34,465 nt of DNA. It comes from an uncultured Saprospiraceae bacterium. Lineage in GTDB: Bacteria; Bacteroidota; Bacteroidia; Chitinophagales; Saprospiraceae. Below, in pieces: positions 15,205 through 23,200 of the stretch (position 1 is its first letter; each line of letters starts with the position of its first letter). The translations under genes and the position numbers were made by a program. The stretch covers positions 1-34,465 of the forward strand of contig CALDYY010000020.1 in the NCBI GenBank assembly GCA_937944245.1, given 5' to 3'. Under the pieces are notes generated by a model that had not been told where the DNA came from, did no database searches, and was given only the letters and a program-made list of their open reading frames with translations.

Positions 15205-16626
15205 ATATTGAAACATTACCTGCTCGCTTGGAAAACCAAATAATGATTTCTCCTTGATGATAGCGACTACTTTTTTGGGTACAAAATTTTCCCAGCCTGT
15301 TTCATTATCCATAATCATCTTCAATATTTTTGGAGAGAAAACGTGTAGTGTATCTTTGTTGAAATGAGTAATATCTACAATTTGCTTATTGTCCAACAAG
15401 TGTTTATATAAAAACTTTACATCTTCTGGTACAGGCAAGTTCTTAGCAGTCATCAATTCGGCACTACCTTCTTGCATGGCAGGATAAACGTAAAAACGAA
15501 TATGCTTCTTAAAAATTCTACCAAAAACAGAGAGCAACTCGCCATCCTTGTGCTGATAAAATTTGTCGGTAATAAGTTCAAGTAACTCGCGAACCCCAAT
15601 CACCATACCTATTCTTGGCACTTTGTATTCGTCCAAATGTTTGATAAATAAACCCTGATCGGAAGTGCTGGATATCACCACAGTTTGGTCTAGCGCACAC
15701 AGCACATCGGCACGATCAAGGAAATCTTGGTCATCAATAGCCCCCTCTGAGGCTAAATTGTCTAAGGTAATTTCAGCCAATAAGAATGATTTTTGTGAAT
15801 CTACATCCTCCTCTTTTCTGAATTGTTCAAAGCCTTTTTGAATCATATCTAGGTTGACTACGGTGGCAGGGCGAAAACTCCCACGCACCACCATTACATT
15901 TTTGCGATACAAAAATTCAGAAGGATGCACCCCTTGCCCATCTGGACCGAACATACTAAAGTTGGTCAGTCCATATTGTACCAATTTCAATGCTAAAAGG
16001 CGATTGTCCACTGCTTTAAAATCAGGTCCATTTAAACGCACCATATCAATCGCGACACGCCCCTTCACGTTATCAAGTAAGGACTGCAACATCATTTCAG
16101 GGCTATCATAATAACGATAACAAGCATAAATCATATTTACCCCCAGAATACCAATAGCCTGTTGTTGAAGTTGATTATTGTTGTCCAACATTCTTACTTG
16201 TAGCACAAAGTCATTGGGTTCAGCATCGGGATTGAGTTGAAAACGCACCCCCATCCATCCACTCCCTTTGATGGTTCTGGTGTAGTTAATGGCGGAAACC
16301 GTATCTGCAAAAACGAAGAAATTATTACTAGGGCGTTCTAAACGAAGCCTAGAAAGCATTAGTTCGTACTCATGGTCAAGCATACGATATACCCTCGACT
16401 CGCATACATACCTACCACTAGGCTCTACACCGTATATTTTATCAGAGTAAACCTTATCATAGGCGGACATTGTCTTGGCAATAGTGCCTGCTGCTGCACC
16501 AACTTGGAAGAAATAGCGTGCTACTTCTTGCCCCGCACCTATTTCAGAAAATGTGCCATAAATGACTTCATCAAGATTAATTTCTAATGCTTTTTGTTCC
16601 GTTTCGAGTATTTTTCTTTCCATCAT
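15202..16626 (-). CDS. Conserved cytoplasmic protein of unknown function, 474 residues
   Basis: I recognise this as a conserved family shared by Bacteroidota and cyanobacteria, but I know of no established function. Database labels for relatives (for example TonB receptor or nucleotide adenylyltransferase) are inconsistent, and I would not trust them. There is no signal peptide or membrane segment, so a TonB-dependent receptor is excluded. The conserved start is VIYGTFSEIGAGQEVARYFFQVG-like, followed by AAAGTIAKTMSAYDKVYSD and SRVYRMLDHEYELMLSRL. Further on are FADTVSAINYTRTIKGSGWMG and IDMVRLNGPDFKAVDNRLLA. Mixed alpha/beta predicted content and the many conserved acidic residues suggest an enzyme, by inference. 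It has its own promoter. The ATP-grasp gene lies upstream with 89 bases between. The start could be either of two adjacent ATGs. Confidence 0.85.
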   Translation of the reverse strand: MMERKILETEQKALEINLDEVIYGTFSEIGAGQEVARYFFQVGAAAGTIAKTMSAYDKVYSDKIYGVEPSGRYVCESRVYRMLDHEYELMLSRLRLERPSNNFFVFADTVSAINYTRTIKGSGWMGVRFQLNPDAEPNDFVLQVRMLDNNNQLQQQAIGILGVNMIYACYRYYDSPEMMLQSLLDNVKGRVAIDMVRLNGPDFKAVDNRLLALKLVQYGLTNFSMFGPDGQGVHPSEFLYRKNVMVVRGSFRPATVVNLDMIQKGFEQFRKEEDVDSQKSFLLAEITLDNLASEGAIDDQDFLDRADVLCALDQTVVISSTSDQGLFIKHLDEYKVPRIGMVIGVRELLELITDKFYQHKDGELLSVFGRIFKKHIRFYVYPAMQEGSAELMTAKNLPVPEDVKFLYKHLLDNKQIVDITHFNKDTLHVFSPKILKMIMDNETGWENFVPKKVVAIIKEKSLFGFPSEQVMFQY

Positions 16627-16655
16627 TATAAGTGGGTAATGCTTGAATTATGGGC

Positions 16656-16687
16656 AAAAGATAGCAAAATTTATTGTTCTATCCAAA
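16656..16687 (-). promoter_or_regulatory. Promoter of the 474-residue gene
   Basis: Minus strand: TTTG (16687-16684), 20-base spacer, TATCTTTT (16663-16656), one base from the -7 consensus. It gives a leader of about 25 bases and allows expression independent of the ATP-grasp gene, which ends at 16716. Confidence 0.6.
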
Positions 16688-16715
16688 AAGATACCCAAAA
16701 AACACATCTTCCTAG

Positions 16716-17699
16716 TTAATCCAGATAGTTTTTTTGGAAACTAATCAAGTCAACTATCATTTTAGCGATATTTCTTGGTTTGCCATGATTGGGAAACTGA
16801 TGTAAGGCAAAGCCGGGTGAATGATTGATTTCTATGATGCAGTAATCGCTTGGCGAAAGCACTTTTGTAATGTCCTCACTGCGAATATCCAGACCTAGTA
16901 CAGGCGCATCTAGTGCTTCTGCCATACGCTCGAAAAGGCGAATGTTTTCAGGGGGCAAATCGTCGGTATAATCAATACTTTCTCCGCCAGCACTCATGCT
17001 GCCAATTTCGCTAAGGAATATTTTTTCTCCTGCTTTGGGAATGTACTTCAGCGATAGTCCTTGCTTGGCTAAATGATTCGTTGTATCCTCAGTTACTTTG
17101 ATTTTAGAAAGTAGTGCCACCCTTCCGTCCCCTCTATCTGGTTTGTTATTTTCCAATTTTATCAGCAAATCAATATTATGAAAGCCATCTCCATAGATAC
17201 TAGCAGGCTCACGATGTGCCACAGCAGCTACCTTCCTATCGAGCATCAGCACTCTGTAATCTTTGCCTTTAACAAAATTTTGGATGAGTACATGGTCAAA
17301 ATTTACCTGATAAGCGAGTTCAAATGCCTCAAGAAAGGCTTCTTCATTGGATTGATGCAGAATAGAAACACCTTGAGAACCTTTGGAATCGTTTGGTTTT
17401 ATCACTAAGGGATAACCGATAGACTGTGCTGCTGCCAATGCTTGGTCAACATTTTTTACTGTTATTGTTTTTGGAACAGTAAATCCTAAATTGCCCATAA
17501 AGATGTAAGACAAATCTTTATTTTCAGCAATGTATTTGGTAATACCTCTAGTTTCCCAAATCATCGTTTTACGAATGTAAGTAAACTGAGTTCCGCAAGA
17601 AATTTTTAGCAGAGGATGAGTTGAGGAAATTACTTCAACTGTGTAGCCCTTCTCTTTAGCAGCTTCTATGAGCAAATGGTCGTTGATACTTAATGGCAT
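16716..17699 (-). CDS. ATP-grasp ligase (cyanophycin synthetase/GshF-type)
   Basis: This is an ATP-grasp enzyme, a family that joins a carboxylate to an amine or thiol group with ATP. The 327-residue product resembles the ATP-grasp half of cyanophycin synthetase or of the glutathione-synthesising fusion GshF. Visible parts are the preATP-grasp region (1-75), the ATP-binding loop YPLVIKPNDSKGSQGVSI, HVLIQNFVKGKDYRVLMLDRKVAAVAHREP, IYGDGFHNIDLLIKLENNKPDRGDG and the metal-binding end CIIEINHSPGFALHQFPNHG. The GDGxHxIxxLIxxxNxxxRxG pattern is typical of the CphA/GshF group. No Mur ligase half or GshA half is fused, and none is nearby. The substrate is unknown: peptide, glutathione-like thiol and cyanophycin-type roles are all possible. 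The ATG at 17699 is the best start. Confidence 0.88.
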   Translation of the reverse strand: MPLSINDHLLIEAAKEKGYTVEVISSTHPLLKISCGTQFTYIRKTMIWETRGITKYIAENKDLSYIFMGNLGFTVPKTITVKNVDQALAAAQSIGYPLVIKPNDSKGSQGVSILHQSNEEAFLEAFELAYQVNFDHVLIQNFVKGKDYRVLMLDRKVAAVAHREPASIYGDGFHNIDLLIKLENNKPDRGDGRVALLSKIKVTEDTTNHLAKQGLSLKYIPKAGEKIFLSEIGSMSAGGESIDYTDDLPPENIRLFERMAEALDAPVLGLDIRSEDITKVLSPSDYCIIEINHSPGFALHQFPNHGKPRNIAKMIVDLISFQKNYLD

Positions 17700-17844
17700 A
17701 TTTCTTGATTAATGACTTTTATGCTACAATAGTAAAGATAATTGTTTTTGTGGATAACAAAAACTATGTCATCCAACAAAATCATCATATGGATGAACGG
17801 TTGCGCAAGTGTGATAATGACTAAAATATAATTAGTACAATAGA

Positions 17845-17917
17845 CTTCTTGCGAAAGTAATTTTTTCGCCTCATTCCAACCTGTGCCTATTAATTTTTGC
17901 CTAAATGGAAAAAAAGC
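17845..17917 (-). repeat. Imperfect direct repeat, copy 1
   Basis: About 73 bases matching 18001-18073 in roughly 60 positions by eye. Read on the minus strand both copies stay in frame and encode similar peptides: here FRQKLIGTGWNEAKKLL, in copy 2 FRQKLIRIGWDEARNYF. This suggests duplicated remnants of a short coding or translated repeat, not a working gene. Confidence 0.6.
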
Positions 17918-18000
17918 TAATATAGGAATGTGAATTTTAACAAATAAAAAATCTGTGTTCATTTGTTAAATCCGTATCATCTGTGTTCTTATTTACTAAA

Positions 18001-18073
18001 CTTCTCCTGAAAGTAATTTCTTGCCTCATCCCAACCTATCCTTATTAATTTTTGTCTAAACAGAAAAAGAGGC
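18001..18073 (-). repeat. Imperfect direct repeat, copy 2
   Basis: Partner of 17845-17917. The minus-strand frame runs on to a stop soon after EKFSK. The spacer (17944-17995) contains two copies of an ATCTGTGTTC motif, similar to the arms of the hairpin at 29120-29164. Confidence 0.6.
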
Positions 18074-18293
18074 TGAAGGACTTCCGAAAGAAGTCCAATA
18101 AAGAAAATTTTCTTGAATTTACTTACTAATTAGGTTAAATTGAAAATTTTTCCCTTTTCTAAAACCTTATTGAAGTTGTGATGTATTCATTGTGCGTTGA
18201 TGAATGAAAAAGCTAAAAATTTCCAATGGACGTAACATTAATCATTTACGACAATAAATAAATGGCTAGCAAATTAAGGCTATGAAATAAAAA

Positions 18294-18326
18294 ATTGTAT
18301 TTTTTTGTTTAAGAATAATACTTTTG
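18294..18326 (+). promoter_or_regulatory. Promoter of queA
   Basis: ATTG (18294-18297), 21-base spacer, TACTTTTG (18319-18326). The -7 box is a full consensus match. Transcription would start near 18333, giving a leader of about 25 bases. Confidence 0.65.
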
Positions 18327-18357
18327 CGGTCAAAATAAAGCATACAAATTTTTAAAA

Positions 18358-19428
18358 ATGAGCATGAGGACGAAACTGTCGCAGTTTGATTTTGAATTGC
18401 CTAAAAAATTGATTGCACAATATCCAGCAGAGAATCGAGATGAATCGCGCTTAATGGTGTTACATCGCAACAGTGGCAAGATTGAACATAAGATTTTTAA
18501 AGATGTTCTAGGATATTTTGATGATGGAGACGTAATGGTTTTCAATAATACTAAAGTCTTTCCTGCTAGAATGTATGGTAAAAAAGAGAAGACAGGAGCA
18601 GACATTGAAGTATTCTTACTAAGAGAGTTGAACCACGACATGCGATTGTGGGATGTGCTGGTTGACCCCGCTCGAAAGATACGAGTAGGTAATAAATTGT
18701 ACTTTGGTGATGAAAAAAACGATGAATTATTAGTAGCAGAGGTTGTGGATAACACAACTTCAAGAGGAAGAACCATTCGATTTCTGAATGACGTTTCAGA
18801 AGAAGAATTTCAAGGCTTGCTCAAATATTTGGGGCATACTCCTTTGCCCAAATACATCACCCGACCATCCGAGGAATTAGATGGTGACCGATATCAAACT
18901 GTTTATGCCAAAGAAGTCGGCGCAGTAGCCGCACCAACAGCAGGGCTACATTTTAGTAGAGAGTTGATGAAACGCCTTGAGATTAAAGGCGTTAATTTTG
19001 CAGAGGTCACTTTACACGTCGGGTTAGGTACTTTCAGAACGATAGAAGTAGAGGATTTATCCAAGCATAAAATGGACGCAGAATATTTCACCGTTTCTGA
19101 GAAAGCAGTGAATATAGTAAACAAAGCAAAAGAAAATGCTAAACAAATTTGCTCTGTCGGAACAACTTCTATGCGCTCTATAGAGACTGCTGTTTCTGCA
19201 GATGGCAAGCTCAAGCCAGCAGAAGGTTGGACGAATAAGTTCATCTACCCTCCTTACGATTTCAGCATCGCTAATGCCATGATTACTAATTTTCATTTGC
19301 CAAAATCAAGTTTAATCATTATGATATGTGCTTTCGGTGGGCATGATTTAATAATGGAGGCTTACAATGAAGCCATTAAAGAGGAGTATCGTTTCTATAG
19401 CTATGGCGATGCCATGCTAATTTTATGA
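18358..19428 (+). CDS. queA: S-adenosylmethionine:tRNA ribosyltransferase-isomerase
   Basis: QueA transfers and isomerises the ribosyl part of S-adenosylmethionine onto 7-aminomethyl-7-deazaguanine at tRNA position 34, giving epoxyqueuosine. The 356-residue product shows the full set of family blocks: [110 protein letters not shown] and the C-terminal [24 protein letters not shown]. Length is normal and the start fits the promoter upstream. No other queuosine genes are next to it. It is transcribed as a single gene or with the small DUF2795 gene 108 bases downstream; a weak hairpin at 19465-19484 lies between them. Confidence 0.97.
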   Translation: MSMRTKLSQFDFELPKKLIAQYPAENRDESRLMVLHRNSGKIEHKIFKDVLGYFDDGDVMVFNNTKVFPARMYGKKEKTGADIEVFLLRELNHDMRLWDVLVDPARKIRVGNKLYFGDEKNDELLVAEVVDNTTSRGRTIRFLNDVSEEEFQGLLKYLGHTPLPKYITRPSEELDGDRYQTVYAKEVGAVAAPTAGLHFSRELMKRLEIKGVNFAEVTLHVGLGTFRTIEVEDLSKHKMDAEYFTVSEKAVNIVNKAKENAKQICSVGTTSMRSIETAVSADGKLKPAEGWTNKFIYPPYDFSIANAMITNFHLPKSSLIIMICAFGGHDLIMEAYNEAIKEEYRFYSYGDAMLIL

Positions 19429-19536
19429 CTAGGATAAAAAAAACGTCAGATTACAAAAAAACATCGAACAAAAAACGGTGTTCGTGATTACATATTTTAT
19501 TAAAAACATTTGATTCATTTAATCTAAGCAACTTTT

Positions 19537-19758
19537 ATGTATTGGACATTAGAACTTGCACACCACTTGGAAGACGCACCATGGCCAGCAACAAGAGACG
19601 AGTTGATTGACTATGCTATCCGTTCAGGTGCACCTGTGGAATTACTCGAAAATCTTCAAGAAATGGAAGATGAAGGAGAAGTTTACGAATCTTTAGAGGA
19701 AATCTGGCCAGACTTCCCCCGAAAAGATGATTTCATGTTTAACGATGATGAGTATTAA
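19537..19758 (+). CDS. DUF2795 family small acidic protein
   Basis: This 73-residue cytoplasmic protein fits the DUF2795 family, common in Bacteroidota and some other phyla and of unknown function. The conserved core is MYWTLELAHHLEDAPWPATR followed by DELIDYAIRSGAPVELLENLQ, which is helical and resembles the family's small helical fold. The C-terminus is strongly acidic (EDEGEVYESLEEIWPDFP and KDDFMFNDDEY). No basic DNA-binding surface is evident. A 9-bp hairpin with a long loop follows the stop. The gene is well supported by the family match despite its size. Confidence 0.88.
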   Translation: MYWTLELAHHLEDAPWPATRDELIDYAIRSGAPVELLENLQEMEDEGEVYESLEEIWPDFPRKDDFMFNDDEY

Positions 19759-19760
19759 TT

Positions 19761-19802
19761 ATTCTTAAAAAAATTCGAATCTTAACAATTTTATTTAAGA
19801 AT
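19761..19802 (+). terminator. Possible terminator after the DUF2795 gene
   Basis: ATTCTTAAA (19761-19769) pairs with TTTAAGAAT (19794-19802) around a 24-base loop. AT-rich and long-looped, so weak as a terminator. Confidence 0.35.
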
Positions 19803-19860
19803 TTCTTGACCCTTAGTCTGTATTGCACCATTCTAAATTCTGATTTATGAGTTGTTGACC

Positions 19861-19914
19861 AATATTAAACCTGTGTGTAAACATATTCAATCTAGGTTTA
19901 ATATTTAGTTTACA
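19861..19914 (+). promoter_or_regulatory. Interleaved inverted repeats upstream of the small-protein unit
   Basis: AATATTAAACCT (19861-19872) is the exact complement of AGGTTTAATATT (19894-19905). TGTAAAC (19876-19882) is the exact complement of GTTTACA (19908-19914). The two pairs interlock and end 7 bases before the -33 element, a position suited to a regulator-binding site. Alternatively they form an RNA fold at the end of the upstream transcript. Confidence 0.5.
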
Positions 19915-19920
19915 TTAAAA

Positions 19921-19953
19921 ATTGATTTTAGTCCACATAATGCTTTATCTTTG
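19921..19953 (+). promoter_or_regulatory. Promoter of the small-protein/sRNA unit
   Basis: ATTG (19921-19924), a 21-base spacer and TATCTTTG (19946-19953) match the Bacteroidota promoter. A start near 19960 and the terminator at 20211 define a transcript of about 250 bases. Confidence 0.75.
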
Positions 19954-19991
19954 CATTGAAATTACATTGTAGTGCATTAAACTAAAATCAA

Positions 19992-20138
19992 ATGAAAATT
20001 AGAGTAACTCAAAAAACAGAATTACTTGTTGCTTTTTTCCTATTCTTATTGTGTTGTGTATTTTCTTTCCTACAAAGCAACATAGAGAATATCGAAACAG
20101 TAGCAACATCGCTTAGTAGCATTGTTGGAGCTAGATAG
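19992..20138 (+). CDS. Predicted 48-residue membrane peptide
   Basis: This short frame has not been matched to any family. It begins with a basic N-terminus (MKIRVTQKTE), followed by a hydrophobic stretch of about 18 residues (LLVAFFLFLLCCVFSFLQ) with a Cys pair, and a polar tail (SNIENIETVATSLSSIVGAR). That is the layout of a single-pass membrane peptide or an uncleaved signal anchor. The support is its context: it sits 32 bases after a consensus promoter start and is followed by a strong terminator. There are A-rich bases before the ATG, as is usual for this phylum. The alternative is that the transcript is a non-coding RNA and the frame is chance. Confidence 0.55.
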   Translation: MKIRVTQKTELLVAFFLFLLCCVFSFLQSNIENIETVATSLSSIVGAR

Positions 20139-20179
20139 CAGATAAGTATTCAGGTAATAATTGCCTTAGCGTAAAAAGT

Positions 20180-20211
20180 AAAGCTCCGATTATAAAATCG
20201 GAGCTTTTTTT
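20180..20211 (+). terminator. Strong intrinsic terminator
   Basis: AAGCTCCGATT (20181-20191) pairs perfectly with AATCGGAGCTT (20196-20206) around a 4-base loop and is followed by a T-run (20205-20211). On the minus strand an A-to-T run also follows (20180-20172 region), so it may serve the end of the large adhesin gene at 20223 too. Confidence 0.9.
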
Positions 20212-20222
20212 GTGATGTATTT

Positions 20223-23200
20223 CTAATAAATCACCGTTATATCCCCCCTATAAAGAAGTTTCACGTTATCTTGGAATGCTACTTCTACTAAGTAAACATA
20301 AGTACCACTTTGAACAGGTTGCCCTCTAAAAGTACCATCCCATTCGCCACTTCCGCCAAGCTCGGGGCTTAAACTATCGGCGGTGTAAACCAATTCTCCC
20401 CAACGATCGTAGATTCTAATGAAATTGACCTGACTAACACCAGCACCTGTGAATACCTTAAAAGTGCTGTTAAACACTGAGCTAGGTGAAAAAGCATTAG
20501 GAATGTAAACTTTTCGTTTTCTATCTACACTGATAAATATCTCATCCTCTCCTATACAGCCATTTGCATCTACTACCCTAAGGGTGTAAGTATTTGATTG
20601 GATAGGTCTAATCGTAGGATTCAGAATACCCGCCGAAGACAAAGCATCGCCTGGTGTCCAAACTATAGATTCAATAGGTTGACTAGAAAATACATCAGGC
20701 CGCAGACGAATGCTATCGCCTAACTGAACTTCTAGTGCTTCAGGTAAAATTACCTCCACTGGTGGTGGCTGATTGATGAAAAAAGTCGTATCCTTTCTAC
20801 ATCCTAAAACATCAAAAACAGAAACCAACACTTCTTGTCCGCCAAACACTGGAACAACGCGATCCAACGGCGACCTTGCCACATTATTTACCGAAAAATT
20901 GTACGGTGCACCATTCCCACCCATAGCTGAAGTAACGGCTACTGAGGTTTGTACACCAAAACAAACTGGTTCTTCCGGCGTAGGGATGATTGCTCTAATG
21001 GGCATCGGTTCTGTAACGGTGTAAGAAACAGTATCGTTACATCCATTTTGGTCAGAAACTGTGATGAAGTAAGTACCTGCTCTTAAATTTGTTGCTAAGC
21101 TATCTCTAGTTCCTGCAATACCTTGTGACCAAGTGAATGGATTGCCGCCCAAACCGTTTCCTCCTTGCACACTTACCTTGATTGAACCGTTATTTTCACC
21201 AGCACAACGAATATTGCGAGTGCTATCTTGCGCAATACGCAACACTAGCAGCTCAGGCTCACCGACAGTAAGGGTGTAGCCATCAAATCGGCAATCGTTT
21301 GCATCTGTAATGGTAACGGTGTAAGTATTTGGCGCAAGGTCAATCAAACGGTTTACTTGAGCACCTGTATTCCAATCATAAGAGAATGGCGGTGTACCTC
21401 CAGCTACATTTACAGCGACCTCGCCATCTGTTTCGCCAAAACAGCTTACCCATCTTGCCTCGCCAATCGGTAGAATAGGAGGAGGACTAGCGATATTTAA
21501 GGAACTTGTTACCGTACAGTTGCCGTCATCTGTGACCGTAATGGTGTTCATACCTGCACAAAGTGCAATAGCTTGACTGTTTATTGTATTGATATTTTGC
21601 TCACCATTTCCCCAAACAAAGTCGAATGTTCGTTGCTCACCATTATCCATGAAAGCAATCGCTTGAGCACGTCCTGTACATCTACCTTGCCCTAAAGCAC
21701 AATCAGCAGGCTGTACATCTCTAAATTCAACAACAATAGATGGTGCTGGCGCAACAATAGCTTCCGCAATTACTTCCGGGCAGTTGTTGGCATCTTGCAC
21801 ACGAACACTATAAGTACCCGACATCAAGTTGCTAATAATATTATCCGAATTCGGCGTTTGCCCATTAAAGAACCGATAAGGCATTGTACCGCCTGTTACG
21901 GTCAAAGTAATTGACCCATTATCCCCACCAGCGCAGGTAGGCGACTGGGTACGTACTTGACTGATGGTCAAAGTTTCTGGAGCGATGACGCTAGCGGATG
22001 CTTCTGCAAAACAGCTATTGGAATCAGTAATCCTTACAGAATATTCGCCCGGTCGCAATGTTGGAGTAGTGCTTTCCCCTCGCTCTCCATTTGACCATAA
22101 AATATTGGTAATTGCACCTCCACTAGAACCTTGTCGAAATTGAACCGTCAAGCGACCATTAACATCAGAGGAACAATTTAAGGTATCATTAGCGAGTGTA
22201 GTGATAATCGGTAAATCGGGTGCTGTTATGACAGTGCTTAAAGAATCCATGCAACCATTAGTGTCTGTTAACACCACAGTATATTCGCCAGTGGTTAAGT
22301 TTTCTGCTAAACGGCTGGTTAAATTAGGAATGGAAGTCCATCGAAATCGAAAAGGTGCAGTACCGCCTATGGGTTCTGCTACTTCTAAACGTCCATCGTT
22401 TAATCCTCCTATACAAGTGGCATCGCGTCGGTTAGCAAAACTTAGTTGAATACGTTCTGGTTGAACCACAGTGAAAGTATCCGCTGCTGTACAACCATCT
22501 TGGTCTTCTATTTGAACGATATAATTGCCAAAACTTAAATTGCTAATAGTGCTAGATCTTTCTGTATCTTGTGGTAAAGAATTACCAGTTAGTAAAGGCG
22601 ACCAATTAAAATTATAAGTGGTATTAGGTGCTGCCTGCCCTGTGGTTACCCCTTCGACAAAAATGCGACCATCCTCGCCACCGAAGCAAGTAATATCGGT
22701 TACGGTTGCATTAGCACTGATTGTTCTTCTGGCATTTACTCGAAAAGAATCAACGAAATTACAGTTATTGTCATCTGTAATAGTTAAAATGTAGTTGCCA
22801 GGCACTAAGCCCCCTAACTGTACAGGTTGTGCACTAGGCACTCTATCTTGAGCCGTAACGTTCCATTGAAATCGGTAAAAATTGGATTGGCTGGTATTTC
22901 CACCAGAGGCTTGAATCGAGAGAAATCCATCGTTTACACCAACACAAGTCGCATCTCTTCTATTTACTGGTCGAAGGGCTAAAGGCGATGGCTGACTTAG
23001 GGTAACTGTTGCAGGGCGGTCTAACACACAACCTCCTTTTGAGATAATGGCTTCGTAAAATCCTGCTGGTAAATCCCTTAGAATAAGTGTATTACCAATG
23101 GTATCTCCATTTCGATTTCGCCATATAAAAGTGTAATCTGAACCTGGATTCTGAACGGCAATAGAGTTTTCAAAAATATCAATGGTTACTGCTCCATCAG

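Larger units (their letters stand above)
17700..18293. other. Gene-free divergent region between ATP-grasp gene and queA
   Basis: No gene with recognisable homology is visible. The region holds an imperfect direct repeat (separate entries) with an AACACAGAT-type motif between its copies, and a hairpin GGACTTC-CGAAA-GAAGTCC (18078-18096). On the minus side TATCTTTA (17740-17733), with a TTTG 17 bases upstream (17761-17758), is a weak promoter candidate for the ATP-grasp gene. Confidence 0.5.

Noticed and set aside
15202-16626. TonB-dependent receptor as the identity of the 474-residue protein
   Set aside because: No signal peptide, plug domain or beta-barrel signature; it looks cytoplasmic.
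17690-17962. A 90-codon minus-strand frame overlapping the ATP-grasp start
   Set aside because: It has no family match, reads through the repeat copy and other non-coding-looking sequence, and overlaps the promoter region of the ATP-grasp gene.
17944-17995. Repeated ATCTGTGTTC motif considered as a CRISPR array
   Set aside because: Only two short copies, no regular spacers and no cas genes.
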